Shown here piece by piece: positions 24,683 through 31,159 of a DNA stretch of 38,303 bases; the stretch's first letter is position 1, and the number at the start of each line of letters is the position of its first letter. The DNA comes from SZAS-3 sp964386785 (lineage in GTDB: Bacteria; Chlamydiota; Chlamydiia; Chlamydiales; JAAKFR01): NCBI GenBank assembly GCA_964386785.1, contig CAYLUD010000007.1:1-38303 (forward strand). The letters run 5' to 3'. Made by a program: the position numbers and the translations under genes. The notes beneath the pieces were generated by a model. That model was given only the letters and a program-made list of their open reading frames with translations, did no database searches and was not told the origin of the DNA.

Positions 24683-25297
24683 ATGCTGGAAGGAATTGTC
24701 GTTGCGAGTCAACCCCACGGAGAATTACATCGTAAGGTCCTCCTCTTTTCTCCTATGGGGCTTCTGGATCTCTATGTGCGGATGCCCAACCGACCTTCTG
24801 GGGATTGGTTGGCCTTAACGAGCCTATTTACTCGTGGGGAATACATCCTTCGGGAGTCTAAGGGATCCTGGTACCGCTGTATCGACGGAACGGTCTTAGA
24901 TCTCTATCTTGGCCTACGACGCTCCTGGGATCGTATGGAACAAGCCCACCGCATGGTATCTGTACTTATCCAAACTCAATGGAAAGGAAATCCGAGTCCT
25001 TCTCTGTATCAACTATTTTCTGCGTTTTTACGACGTGTAAGTGAAACAGACGAGCCCTTATTAGCTCCTTTTTTAATTAAATGGATGATACATGAAGGTG
25101 AATGGGAAATTGATGCATTCTCACGTCAGGAGCAAGAGCTGATTGTACAAACGATTCCGATTCGTCAATTTGCGTCATTCCCTGCCTTTCCCTCTGATTT
25201 GGCAGAAAAACTTTACTCAAAAATAATAGGGGCTTCTGTGGATTCAATATGCAGTGTCAAGACAATGGGAGAAGTGTCTGCAAGGTCATTTTTATAA
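24683..25297 (+). CDS. recO: RecO-like DNA repair protein (CT470-like)
   Basis: RecO helps RecR load RecA on single-stranded DNA in recombination repair. The 204-residue protein opens MLEGIVVASQPHGELHRKVL, then LFSPMGLLDLYVRMPN, which fits the RecO N-terminal OB fold (E/Y-G-I-V-L...Y-G-E...V-x-x-x-T...G). A helical region follows (SWDRMEQAHRMVSVLIQTQW and LYQLFSAFLRRVSE). The zinc-finger Cys residues of longer RecO proteins are not seen, and the protein is shorter than the usual 230-250. Its place after tRNA-Arg and before the CT471-like gene matches C. trachomatis CT470, annotated as RecO. The 3' end overlaps the convergent gene by 85 nt. Confidence 0.75.
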   Translation: MLEGIVVASQPHGELHRKVLLFSPMGLLDLYVRMPNRPSGDWLALTSLFTRGEYILRESKGSWYRCIDGTVLDLYLGLRRSWDRMEQAHRMVSVLIQTQWKGNPSPSLYQLFSAFLRRVSETDEPLLAPFLIKWMIHEGEWEIDAFSRQEQELIVQTIPIRQFASFPAFPSDLAEKLYSKIIGASVDSICSVKTMGEVSARSFL

Positions 25298-25800
25298 ATC
25301 CGATGCATAGTACGCCACCAACCCTGTTTTTTTAGTGGGCCTGGGCTAATCTTAGCACCCAAACGTGTATCGACGTAGGCAATAATACCAATATCGTGCG
25401 GCAATTGGAGAACAATGCGTTCTTTAGCTCCGATACAATGGAGAGAACAAGATCGTTCCCAATGGGTACGCAAATCCAGCTCCATAGCCGCATTTCCACA
25501 GAGGAGCTCGATTTGTTCTAATACAGGGAAGCGACCGGTCAGTTTTCCTCGAAGGTTCCCAAATCCTCCCTCATAGAGGATGCGTTCTAATACAGGATAG
25601 GTACCAGTGAGATTGAGCTCTACATTCTTTTTACGGCGCGCATCAATATCGATATTCTCTAGGTGAGGGTACTCTCCTATAAAATCATATACATCGACGC
25701 GAAACTTTTTCTCTCTCTGCTCAAACGAACGAATATTTGTGTCCATAGGGGCAGCAAATACTGGACTGAAAAGAAAAAGAAGACAAAGAATGCGACACAT
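25213..25800 (-). CDS. Exported protein of unknown function (CT471-like)
   Basis: This 195-residue protein begins MCRILCLLFLFSPVFAAPMD, a clear signal peptide with cleavage likely after FAA. The mature part holds three copies of a short motif: GEYPHLENI, GTYPVLERI and GRFPVLEQI, about 30 residues apart, in a beta-rich setting. I know no function. In C. trachomatis the gene at this place (CT471) is hypothetical. The ATG at 25800 directly follows the discriminator base of tRNA-Leu(GAG) at 25801, so there is no room for a ribosome site outside the tRNA. It is probably co-transcribed with the tRNA. The 3' end overlaps recO. Confidence 0.8.
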   Translation of the reverse strand: MCRILCLLFLFSPVFAAPMDTNIRSFEQREKKFRVDVYDFIGEYPHLENIDIDARRKKNVELNLTGTYPVLERILYEGGFGNLRGKLTGRFPVLEQIELLCGNAAMELDLRTHWERSCSLHCIGAKERIVLQLPHDIGIIAYVDTRLGAKISPGPLKKQGWWRTMHRIYKNDLADTSPIVLTLHIESTEAPIIFE

Positions 25801-25881
25801 TGCGAAAGGGGGGACTCGAACCCCCACGGATTTCTCCACTACCACCTCAAAGTAGCGCGTATACCATTCCGCCACTTTCGC
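25801..25881 (-). tRNA. tRNA-Leu (anticodon GAG)
   Basis: The acceptor stem GCGAAAG pairs with CTTTCGC, with discriminator A at 25801. The anticodon arm is CTACT-TTGAGGT-GGTAG, giving GAG, which reads CUC and CUU. The long variable arm and T loop TTCGAGT fit leucine. The 3' end touches the start codon of the CT471-like gene. Confidence 0.92.
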
Positions 25882-25892
25882 GGGAAGCAAAG

Positions 25893-25922
25893 AATGTAGC
25901 AACAAGTTTGCTTAAGAGTCAA
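25893..25922 (-). promoter_or_regulatory. Promoter of tRNA-Leu(GAG) and CT471-like gene
   Basis: On the minus strand TTGACT (25922-25917), 18 nt, then TACATT (25898-25893) places the transcript start a few bases before the tRNA at 25881. Confidence 0.68.
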
Positions 25923-26032
25923 TCAATTCCAAGACAGCTGTTTAAAAAAAATATCACCATAGCCCTCTCTTCTACGTAGGCCTATCGTCTCGTGCTTTGC
26001 AAGAAATCTCCTTCACGGTATACTGGGCGATT

Positions 26033-26812
26033 ATGCGTTGCGCAGCGTACTGCACGGCGGCTCACTACAATTTAGCGAAGCTATTTGACATTCTCAAAGA
26101 ATATCAGCCGACCTTATACCTAGATACTGTTCATGCTCGGTATTCTGCATTTGATCAGGACATTTTCTTTTTTTCTTACGGGGTCGTCATTTTTTGGGGT
26201 TTGACCGAAGAAGAAGAACAGCATATTCTCAATCGCATTCAGGTTGTCGAAAGTGAATCGCTGCAGCCTATTGTAAAAGATATATTTGACTTCTTTTATG
26301 GAGACTTACAAATCAAGCGAGATCAGTTGGTGCTCAACCAACGAGATGTACTATCTAAGCTCGCGCTATCATATGGCCTGGCGCAATCGACGAAACTGAC
26401 CACGTTTGAAATGCGTATTGATCATACGATTACGATGACCCAACAACTACCTCGTGATTTAGCAAGCAAAGGGAGAATTTTTCTTTCCAGGCGGCAGATT
26501 TCAAAAAAAATTGGCGAATTATTTCTGGATCGTAGTTCTGTGAATCTTCATTCGGATATTTTAGATGAACCTGAATTTTTCTGGGAATCACCAGAACATC
26601 TCCCTCTGTACCTAGATTTACGAAAATGTTTTAGTTTGCATGCTCGAGTCGAAGTACTAAACTCTAGGTTAGCCACCTTAAATGACCTGCTCAACATTTT
26701 GAGTAATCAGCTGAATCATCAACACTCTTCTATCCTGGAATGGACCATTATATGGCTAATTCTCATCGAAGTCGTTCTTGCCGTGTTACGCGACTTATTA
26801 CACGTTATCTAA
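26033..26812 (+). CDS. DUF155/RMD1-family protein (CT472-like)
   Basis: This 259-residue protein matches the DUF155 (RMD1/Sif2/RMND1) family, whose eukaryotic members sit in mitochondria and support translation; the bacterial role is unknown. The family core is the segment FFFSYGVVIFWGLTEEEEQH at about residues 45-64. It is followed by SKLALSYGLAQSTKLTTFEM and the end EVLNSRLATLNDLLNILSNQ. A C-terminal hydrophobic helix (IIWLILIEVVLAVLRDLL) is the usual membrane anchor. ATG 26033 begins MRCAAYCTAAHYN, a family-like start; TTG 25997 would add 12 residues. It overlaps yidD by 61 nt. It corresponds to CT472 by gene order. Confidence 0.85.
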   Translation: MRCAAYCTAAHYNLAKLFDILKEYQPTLYLDTVHARYSAFDQDIFFFSYGVVIFWGLTEEEEQHILNRIQVVESESLQPIVKDIFDFFYGDLQIKRDQLVLNQRDVLSKLALSYGLAQSTKLTTFEMRIDHTITMTQQLPRDLASKGRIFLSRRQISKKIGELFLDRSSVNLHSDILDEPEFFWESPEHLPLYLDLRKCFSLHARVEVLNSRLATLNDLLNILSNQLNHQHSSILEWTIIWLILIEVVLAVLRDLLHVI

Positions 26813-27081
26813 CCTATTTGGCGCGTGGATGTATTCGAGGCTACCAACTCTGTATTTCTCCGATGCTGGGTCCATGTTGTCGCTTTTATCCTTCGTGTTC
26901 CAACTATGCTTTGGAAGCGTTAGCTCATTATTCTTTTTTCAAGGCAATGGGATATATTGTGAAGCGTATCGTGCGATGTGGGCCATGGTCTCGAGGGGGT
27001 TATGATCCCTTACCTGGATCTAGCGCAACTTCTGACTCGCCAACTCTCGAAGGGAGCGACTGCGATTTGATGAAGCAATAA
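26752..27081 (+). CDS. yidD: Membrane protein insertion efficiency factor
   Basis: YidD is a small membrane-associated protein that helps YidC insert membrane proteins. The 109-residue product holds the family core: ARGCIRGYQLCISPMLGPCC, RFYPSCSNYALEALAHY and RCGPWSRGGYDPLP. The Cys residues and the R-F-x-P-S-C-S-x-Y signature are intact. Start 26752 (MANSHRS) overlaps the DUF155 gene by 61 nt; an ATG at 26740 is also possible. The C-terminal 20 residues after the core are encoded opposite the end of the next gene, which converges with a 62-nt overlap. It corresponds to CT473. Confidence 0.93.
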   Translation: MANSHRSRSCRVTRLITRYLTYLARGCIRGYQLCISPMLGPCCRFYPSCSNYALEALAHYSFFKAMGYIVKRIVRCGPWSRGGYDPLPGSSATSDSPTLEGSDCDLMKQ

Positions 27082-27898
27082 ACTGGCAAGCCTCCTTCAG
27101 CTCTGCTGTTTTTACATCACAGCGCGTGAGAATTTGGAGCACTTGTGCATCTGTATATTCTTCCAGATGATGTGCGGGACTTTTTAGAACAAGAAAATAG
27201 GCGGCCTGTCGAGACCCTCGATCGAGTGCATCACAAAGAAATCTATGGAGACGATCCACGCTATAATCCCCTTCTATTTGGCACCCCTTCCATGTCATTT
27301 CTACGAGGGGCCATCCAGCTTCTTGACATAGTTGTAGGATGGTGGCACAAGGAAATGATTCTGCAAAAGCTCGACATATCAAGGTTGCGATCTGCACAAA
27401 GGGTTCTGAAGCACAGAATAACTCTGCAGTTGCTGGCAGTCGATCAAACAATCCCTTTATGGTGAGAGGAAGCCTTCGATTTGTCGCTAATTGGTGAATC
27501 TGTTTCCATTCGTTACGACTCAGACCAGAAAAAATGGTTCTTCCTCCTGGAAGAGTTTGTGCCACGATAGGGCGTCCGAGAGCTCGCTCGACATCGATGC
27601 CATACTGAGAGTGCAAAACACCTAGGGCTACTTCTGCAGAAGAATATCCACCAGGCAAGGAATGTGGATGAATGAGAGCGTGGCAGACCTCTTCGTAAGG
27701 GAGCAATAGAATCTCTTCGTAGGCCTCGATGGAGATAGGAGGGGGGGACATGCGCAGGGCTCGATAGGATAAGCCGGGCATCTTCCAGTGCGTTTCGCAT
27801 ACAAGATAGGCAAGGAGCGCTAGCAGAATTCCATTAAATGAAATACTAGCAATGACCAGATACACCAACCATGTACGCTGTTTGATCTTACGTTGCAT
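27020..27898 (-). CDS. Membrane-anchored protein of unknown function (CT474-like)
   Basis: This 292-residue protein has a basic start (MQRKIKQRTW), one N-terminal membrane helix (LVYLVIASISFNGILLALLA) and a large helical domain outside the membrane. SPPPISIEAYEEILLLPYEE is a Pro-rich linker. No enzymatic motif is visible. It lies between yidD and the CT476-like lipoprotein, where C. trachomatis has CT474, so it is conserved in the phylum at this spot. ATG 27907 is an alternative start. A function in envelope biology is a guess from its topology. Confidence 0.75.
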   Translation of the reverse strand: MQRKIKQRTWLVYLVIASISFNGILLALLAYLVCETHWKMPGLSYRALRMSPPPISIEAYEEILLLPYEEVCHALIHPHSLPGGYSSAEVALGVLHSQYGIDVERALGRPIVAQTLPGGRTIFSGLSRNEWKQIHQLATNRRLPLTIKGLFDRLPATAELFCASEPFVQIATLICRAFAESFPCATILQLCQEAGWPLVEMTWKGCQIEGDYSVDRLHRFLCDALDRGSRQAAYFLVLKSPAHHLEEYTDAQVLQILTRCDVKTAELKEACQFIASSNRSRSLRELASQKLR

Positions 27899-27941
27899 GT
27901 CGCGCAAGATAGAGGTTTTTCATGAATCCGACAAGCCTCAT

Positions 27942-27966
27942 GGCGAGTCCCCTCGGAGGACTCGCC
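27942..27966 (-). other. GC-rich hairpin between two genes
   Basis: A perfect 9-bp stem, GGCGAGTCC with GGACTCGCC, and a 7-nt loop lies just after the stop of the CT476-like gene and 44 nt before the CT474-like start. No T-run follows on the minus strand. It may stabilise the upstream mRNA end or act as a weak terminator. Confidence 0.55.
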
Positions 27967-27974
27967 GATTGTCT

Positions 27975-28937
27975 CTATCGCTCAATTCTTGGGGGATTGA
28001 GTCGCTCGAAGGTGGGACGACTCACGACCTCACCGTGATGATACCATTCTACTTTGGCCTCTCCATCTACATAGAGTTTACGAGGCCCGTGTTGGACATC
28101 ATGATCCCATGTTACCTCTTCCACGACAGCTTGACCATCGCGATAGCGACGTTCCACACCATGTTTTTGACCATCTACAAAAGGGACCTCCGCTACTTTT
28201 TCTCCATTATGGAAAAGGCATGTAGTTCCTTGTTGATGGTTGCTGACCCATTCTTCGATGGCTTGAGGCAAACCACCTCGAAAATAGGTTTTGCGCTGAC
28301 CGGCTATTTTCCCATTATGGAAAGGGGTTACGGCAGAAGGGTCTCCATTCGAATAAAACTCTGTACGTTCACAGAGAATGCCCTGTTCAAATCGATCCTG
28401 ATAGAGAAGCTCTCCTTCATTATTACGATGGGTAGCGATACCGGTCCCTTCCATGATAACGGAGTCTACGCTATTTGATGGGGATAGATATTCTCCTGTA
28501 CTTAAAAACCCATTTTCGTAAGTTTCTATTGCAGATGGGGATCCTTCCTCATACCAGGTCAGTCGTTGTGTTAGCGATCCCTCTTCATCAAATAACCGTT
28601 CCTCTCTTGGATGACCTGAGGGATAATGGTCGCACTCCGAAACCAAACGCCCGGAATCAAAAACTTGCGTTTTCGCAACGATATCATTGTTAGGAAAACT
28701 CCACGTGGTAACCCCTGTTTGGACCCCTTGCGCATAGGAGCGGATGACTGTCACACCATCTTTTTGCAGTTGTACGACTTGTCCATCTTCTCCTTGTCGA
28801 GCCCAATCTGACAAGGAAACAGGCACTCCATATTTATGAACGTAGGTTTCTTTCACGACCTCACCCTGATACGAGTTACGACATGCACCTAGAGTAAGTA
28901 AGGAAAGAACACAGAGGGAATAGCAAAGCTTCTTCAT
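27975..28937 (-). CDS. Lipoprotein with MORN/YwqK-type repeats (CT476-like)
   Basis: This 320-residue protein starts MKKLCYSLCVLSLLTLGAC, a signal peptide with lipobox LGAC, so it should be lipidated at Cys19. The rest is a run of about 20-25-residue repeats of the MORN/YwqK style: GHPREERLFDEEGSLTQRLT, NGDPSAVTPFHNGKIAGQRK, KHGVERRYRDGQAVVEEVTW and QHGPRKLYVDGEAKVEWYHH. Such repeats form beta-hairpin ladders that bind proteins or membranes. The start overlaps the pheT stop as ATGA, so the two genes are coupled. It corresponds to CT476 by order. No enzyme motif is present. Confidence 0.88.
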   Translation of the reverse strand: MKKLCYSLCVLSLLTLGACRNSYQGEVVKETYVHKYGVPVSLSDWARQGEDGQVVQLQKDGVTVIRSYAQGVQTGVTTWSFPNNDIVAKTQVFDSGRLVSECDHYPSGHPREERLFDEEGSLTQRLTWYEEGSPSAIETYENGFLSTGEYLSPSNSVDSVIMEGTGIATHRNNEGELLYQDRFEQGILCERTEFYSNGDPSAVTPFHNGKIAGQRKTYFRGGLPQAIEEWVSNHQQGTTCLFHNGEKVAEVPFVDGQKHGVERRYRDGQAVVEEVTWDHDVQHGPRKLYVDGEAKVEWYHHGEVVSRPTFERLNPPRIER

Positions 28938-30964
28938 GACATAGATCCTTTAAGTTTGGTAGTAATTTGGTCCATCATCTGTTGATGAAGGGTATCGATT
29001 TCGGTTTGAGTTAACGTCCGTGCTGTATCGCGGTAGGTAAACCGCAGGGTGACGCGTTGCCATTCCTTACCTATTGACTCATGTTCATAGATAGAGCGGA
29101 GTGTTATGTCATCCACCTGAGGATGGGGAGTTCGCCGCAAAAAATCCCATACAACATGCAACGAGGCATCCTTGCGCAGAAGAAAAGTCCAATCTCGCAA
29201 CGAACCAGGGAAAGCTGGCAGAGAGCTCATCACAGCCGGTGTTCCCGTGGACAGTCCTTGCAAGGCAACTAGATCGAGCTCTGCATAGTATATCGGTACT
29301 GCGATGGGGTTTTTCTTGGGATGTACTTGTCCTAGGATTCCGACTTCTCGCTCTCCTACGCACAACTTAGCCTGCTGATGAGGGTGGAATATTGAGTGGT
29401 GACCAGGCTCAAAGGAAACCACAGGCCACCCTAGTGCATCCCACAATTGTTCTATTTTCCCCTTCAGCACAAAAAAATCTACGGGATATTCTTGGCACCC
29501 CTCTTGCCAGTGAGGAGGGGCCTGTGAACCCGTAATCGTCAAGGCTGCTACACTTTTTTCTATCCTATCTTCCTGATTTTTGTAGTAGACTCGTCCTATT
29601 TCAAACCCAGCTAAGGATAGTTGTTGATAATCTCGATTATGCGATACGACTCGAAGGTGATTGGGTAACAAGGAAGGGCGCAAGTAGGCTTGATCTAGCG
29701 ATCTAGGATTTTTGATTGCAATACGCTGTTGCTCCTTACAATCGACCCATTGGATCTCCTCTCGAGAGATCAGGTCACAAGTCAGCAATTCCTGTAAACC
29801 CAAACGCAGCAGTTGTTCGCGCACCTTCTTTTCAAAGAGATATAAGGGGGAATCGGGTAAAGCACCGGTACGAAATAAAGGCTTCTTTGCTGCTTTGAGG
29901 CGATCATACCCATAAAAACGGGCAACTTCTTCAATCACGTCGATTTCTTCTTTGATGTCATGGCGATAGGGAGGCACCCGAATAAGAAAGACCCCATCGC
30001 AAACGGTATGCGAGAAATCCAAGGAAGTGAGAATGGAAGCCACCTCCTCATGAGGAATAGCCACACCCAAAACATGATGGAGGCGAGTCAAACGAAAGGC
30101 CACCTCTTGTTCCTCGGTAGGACGGATACCAGATACCAGACGTTCTGGATCAATCGTGCCCCCACATAGATCTTGAATACGATGTAATGCTTGTTCTAAG
30201 ACAGGATATACCCTAGTAGGATCAATCCCTCTTTCAAAACGATAGGAGGCCTCCGTAGACAATTCTTGATGCTTGGCGGAGCGACGAATAACGGCAGGAT
30301 CAAACCATGCGCATTCAATAAACAGGTTACATGTATGCTCCGTGACTTCACTATCCTTACCCCCCATAACACCTGCAAGAGCAAGGGGACGTGGATCAGC
30401 AATCAGCAACGTAGCAGGATCTAATGTACGCTCTTTGCCATCCAATGTGACGAGCGTTTCACCTACCTGAGCAAAGCGGACGCTGATCTGTGTGGCATCG
30501 ATTTGATCGGCATCATATGCATGAAGGGGCTGTCCCCATTCAAACATCAATACATTGAGTAGATCGACGACGTTATTGATGCTACGAGCTCCAAATCCCT
30601 CGACCTGCTTACGTAGCTCGTGAGAAGAAGGGCCCACGGAGACCCCTCGCACCCACCCGCCACAGAATAAAGGACAGACCGGATCATGTGTTTCTTCTAA
30701 AGCAAGCGCTGCCACCGGCGGAAGAACCATAGGTAGGGATCTCTGTAAGGGGCGTCTCCAATAGGCAGACAATTCCTTTGCAATGCCTTGCACGCTATTA
30801 CAGTGAGCTAAATTAGGTGTTAACGCAATCGTGATCCAAATGTCTCCATCTTCAGGCGTCCATTTCTCGACTTCCATCCCTAGAGATGTCAAGATATGAC
30901 ACAACATCCCTACATCTTCAGAGAAAGCTACCCATTGACGCAGAGCTGATAAAGAGAGTTGCAT
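28934..30964 (-). CDS. pheT: Phenylalanyl-tRNA synthetase beta subunit lacking the OB domain
   Basis: PheT is the beta subunit of the alpha2-beta2 enzyme that charges tRNA-Phe. With ATG 30964 it has 676 residues, against about 790 in most bacteria. The opening MQLSLSALRQWVAFSEDVGM, with LGMEVEKW shortly after, is normal, but then comes TPEDGDIWITIALTPN at once. The tRNA-binding OB-fold (EMAP-like) domain that usually sits between these points, about 110 residues, is missing. The B1/B3/B4 region (YRFERGIDPT), B5 region, catalytic-like core and C-terminal FDX-ACB domain (LRKDASLHVVWDFL to the end) are all present. No frameshift is seen. The stop overlaps the next gene as ATGA. pheS is not in the window. 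Confidence 0.93.
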   Translation of the reverse strand: MQLSLSALRQWVAFSEDVGMLCHILTSLGMEVEKWTPEDGDIWITIALTPNLAHCNSVQGIAKELSAYWRRPLQRSLPMVLPPVAALALEETHDPVCPLFCGGWVRGVSVGPSSHELRKQVEGFGARSINNVVDLLNVLMFEWGQPLHAYDADQIDATQISVRFAQVGETLVTLDGKERTLDPATLLIADPRPLALAGVMGGKDSEVTEHTCNLFIECAWFDPAVIRRSAKHQELSTEASYRFERGIDPTRVYPVLEQALHRIQDLCGGTIDPERLVSGIRPTEEQEVAFRLTRLHHVLGVAIPHEEVASILTSLDFSHTVCDGVFLIRVPPYRHDIKEEIDVIEEVARFYGYDRLKAAKKPLFRTGALPDSPLYLFEKKVREQLLRLGLQELLTCDLISREEIQWVDCKEQQRIAIKNPRSLDQAYLRPSLLPNHLRVVSHNRDYQQLSLAGFEIGRVYYKNQEDRIEKSVAALTITGSQAPPHWQEGCQEYPVDFFVLKGKIEQLWDALGWPVVSFEPGHHSIFHPHQQAKLCVGEREVGILGQVHPKKNPIAVPIYYAELDLVALQGLSTGTPAVMSSLPAFPGSLRDWTFLLRKDASLHVVWDFLRRTPHPQVDDITLRSIYEHESIGKEWQRVTLRFTYRDTARTLTQTEIDTLHQQMMDQITTKLKGSMS

Positions 30965-31159
30965 GAGAAAGTTTATAATAGGATTGCAGGATCGAAACAA
31001 GCTTTTTGTTCTCGATGCTTTCAATCCAAGAAATAGACCCCTTGTTTCTTAAACCAGTCTTTGATCTTTACAATTGTAAAAAGCGAGCTATACAACACTT
31101 TTAACAGAAAATTAATAAGCCAAATAAACATAAAGCCACATATAATAAAAAAAAATAGT

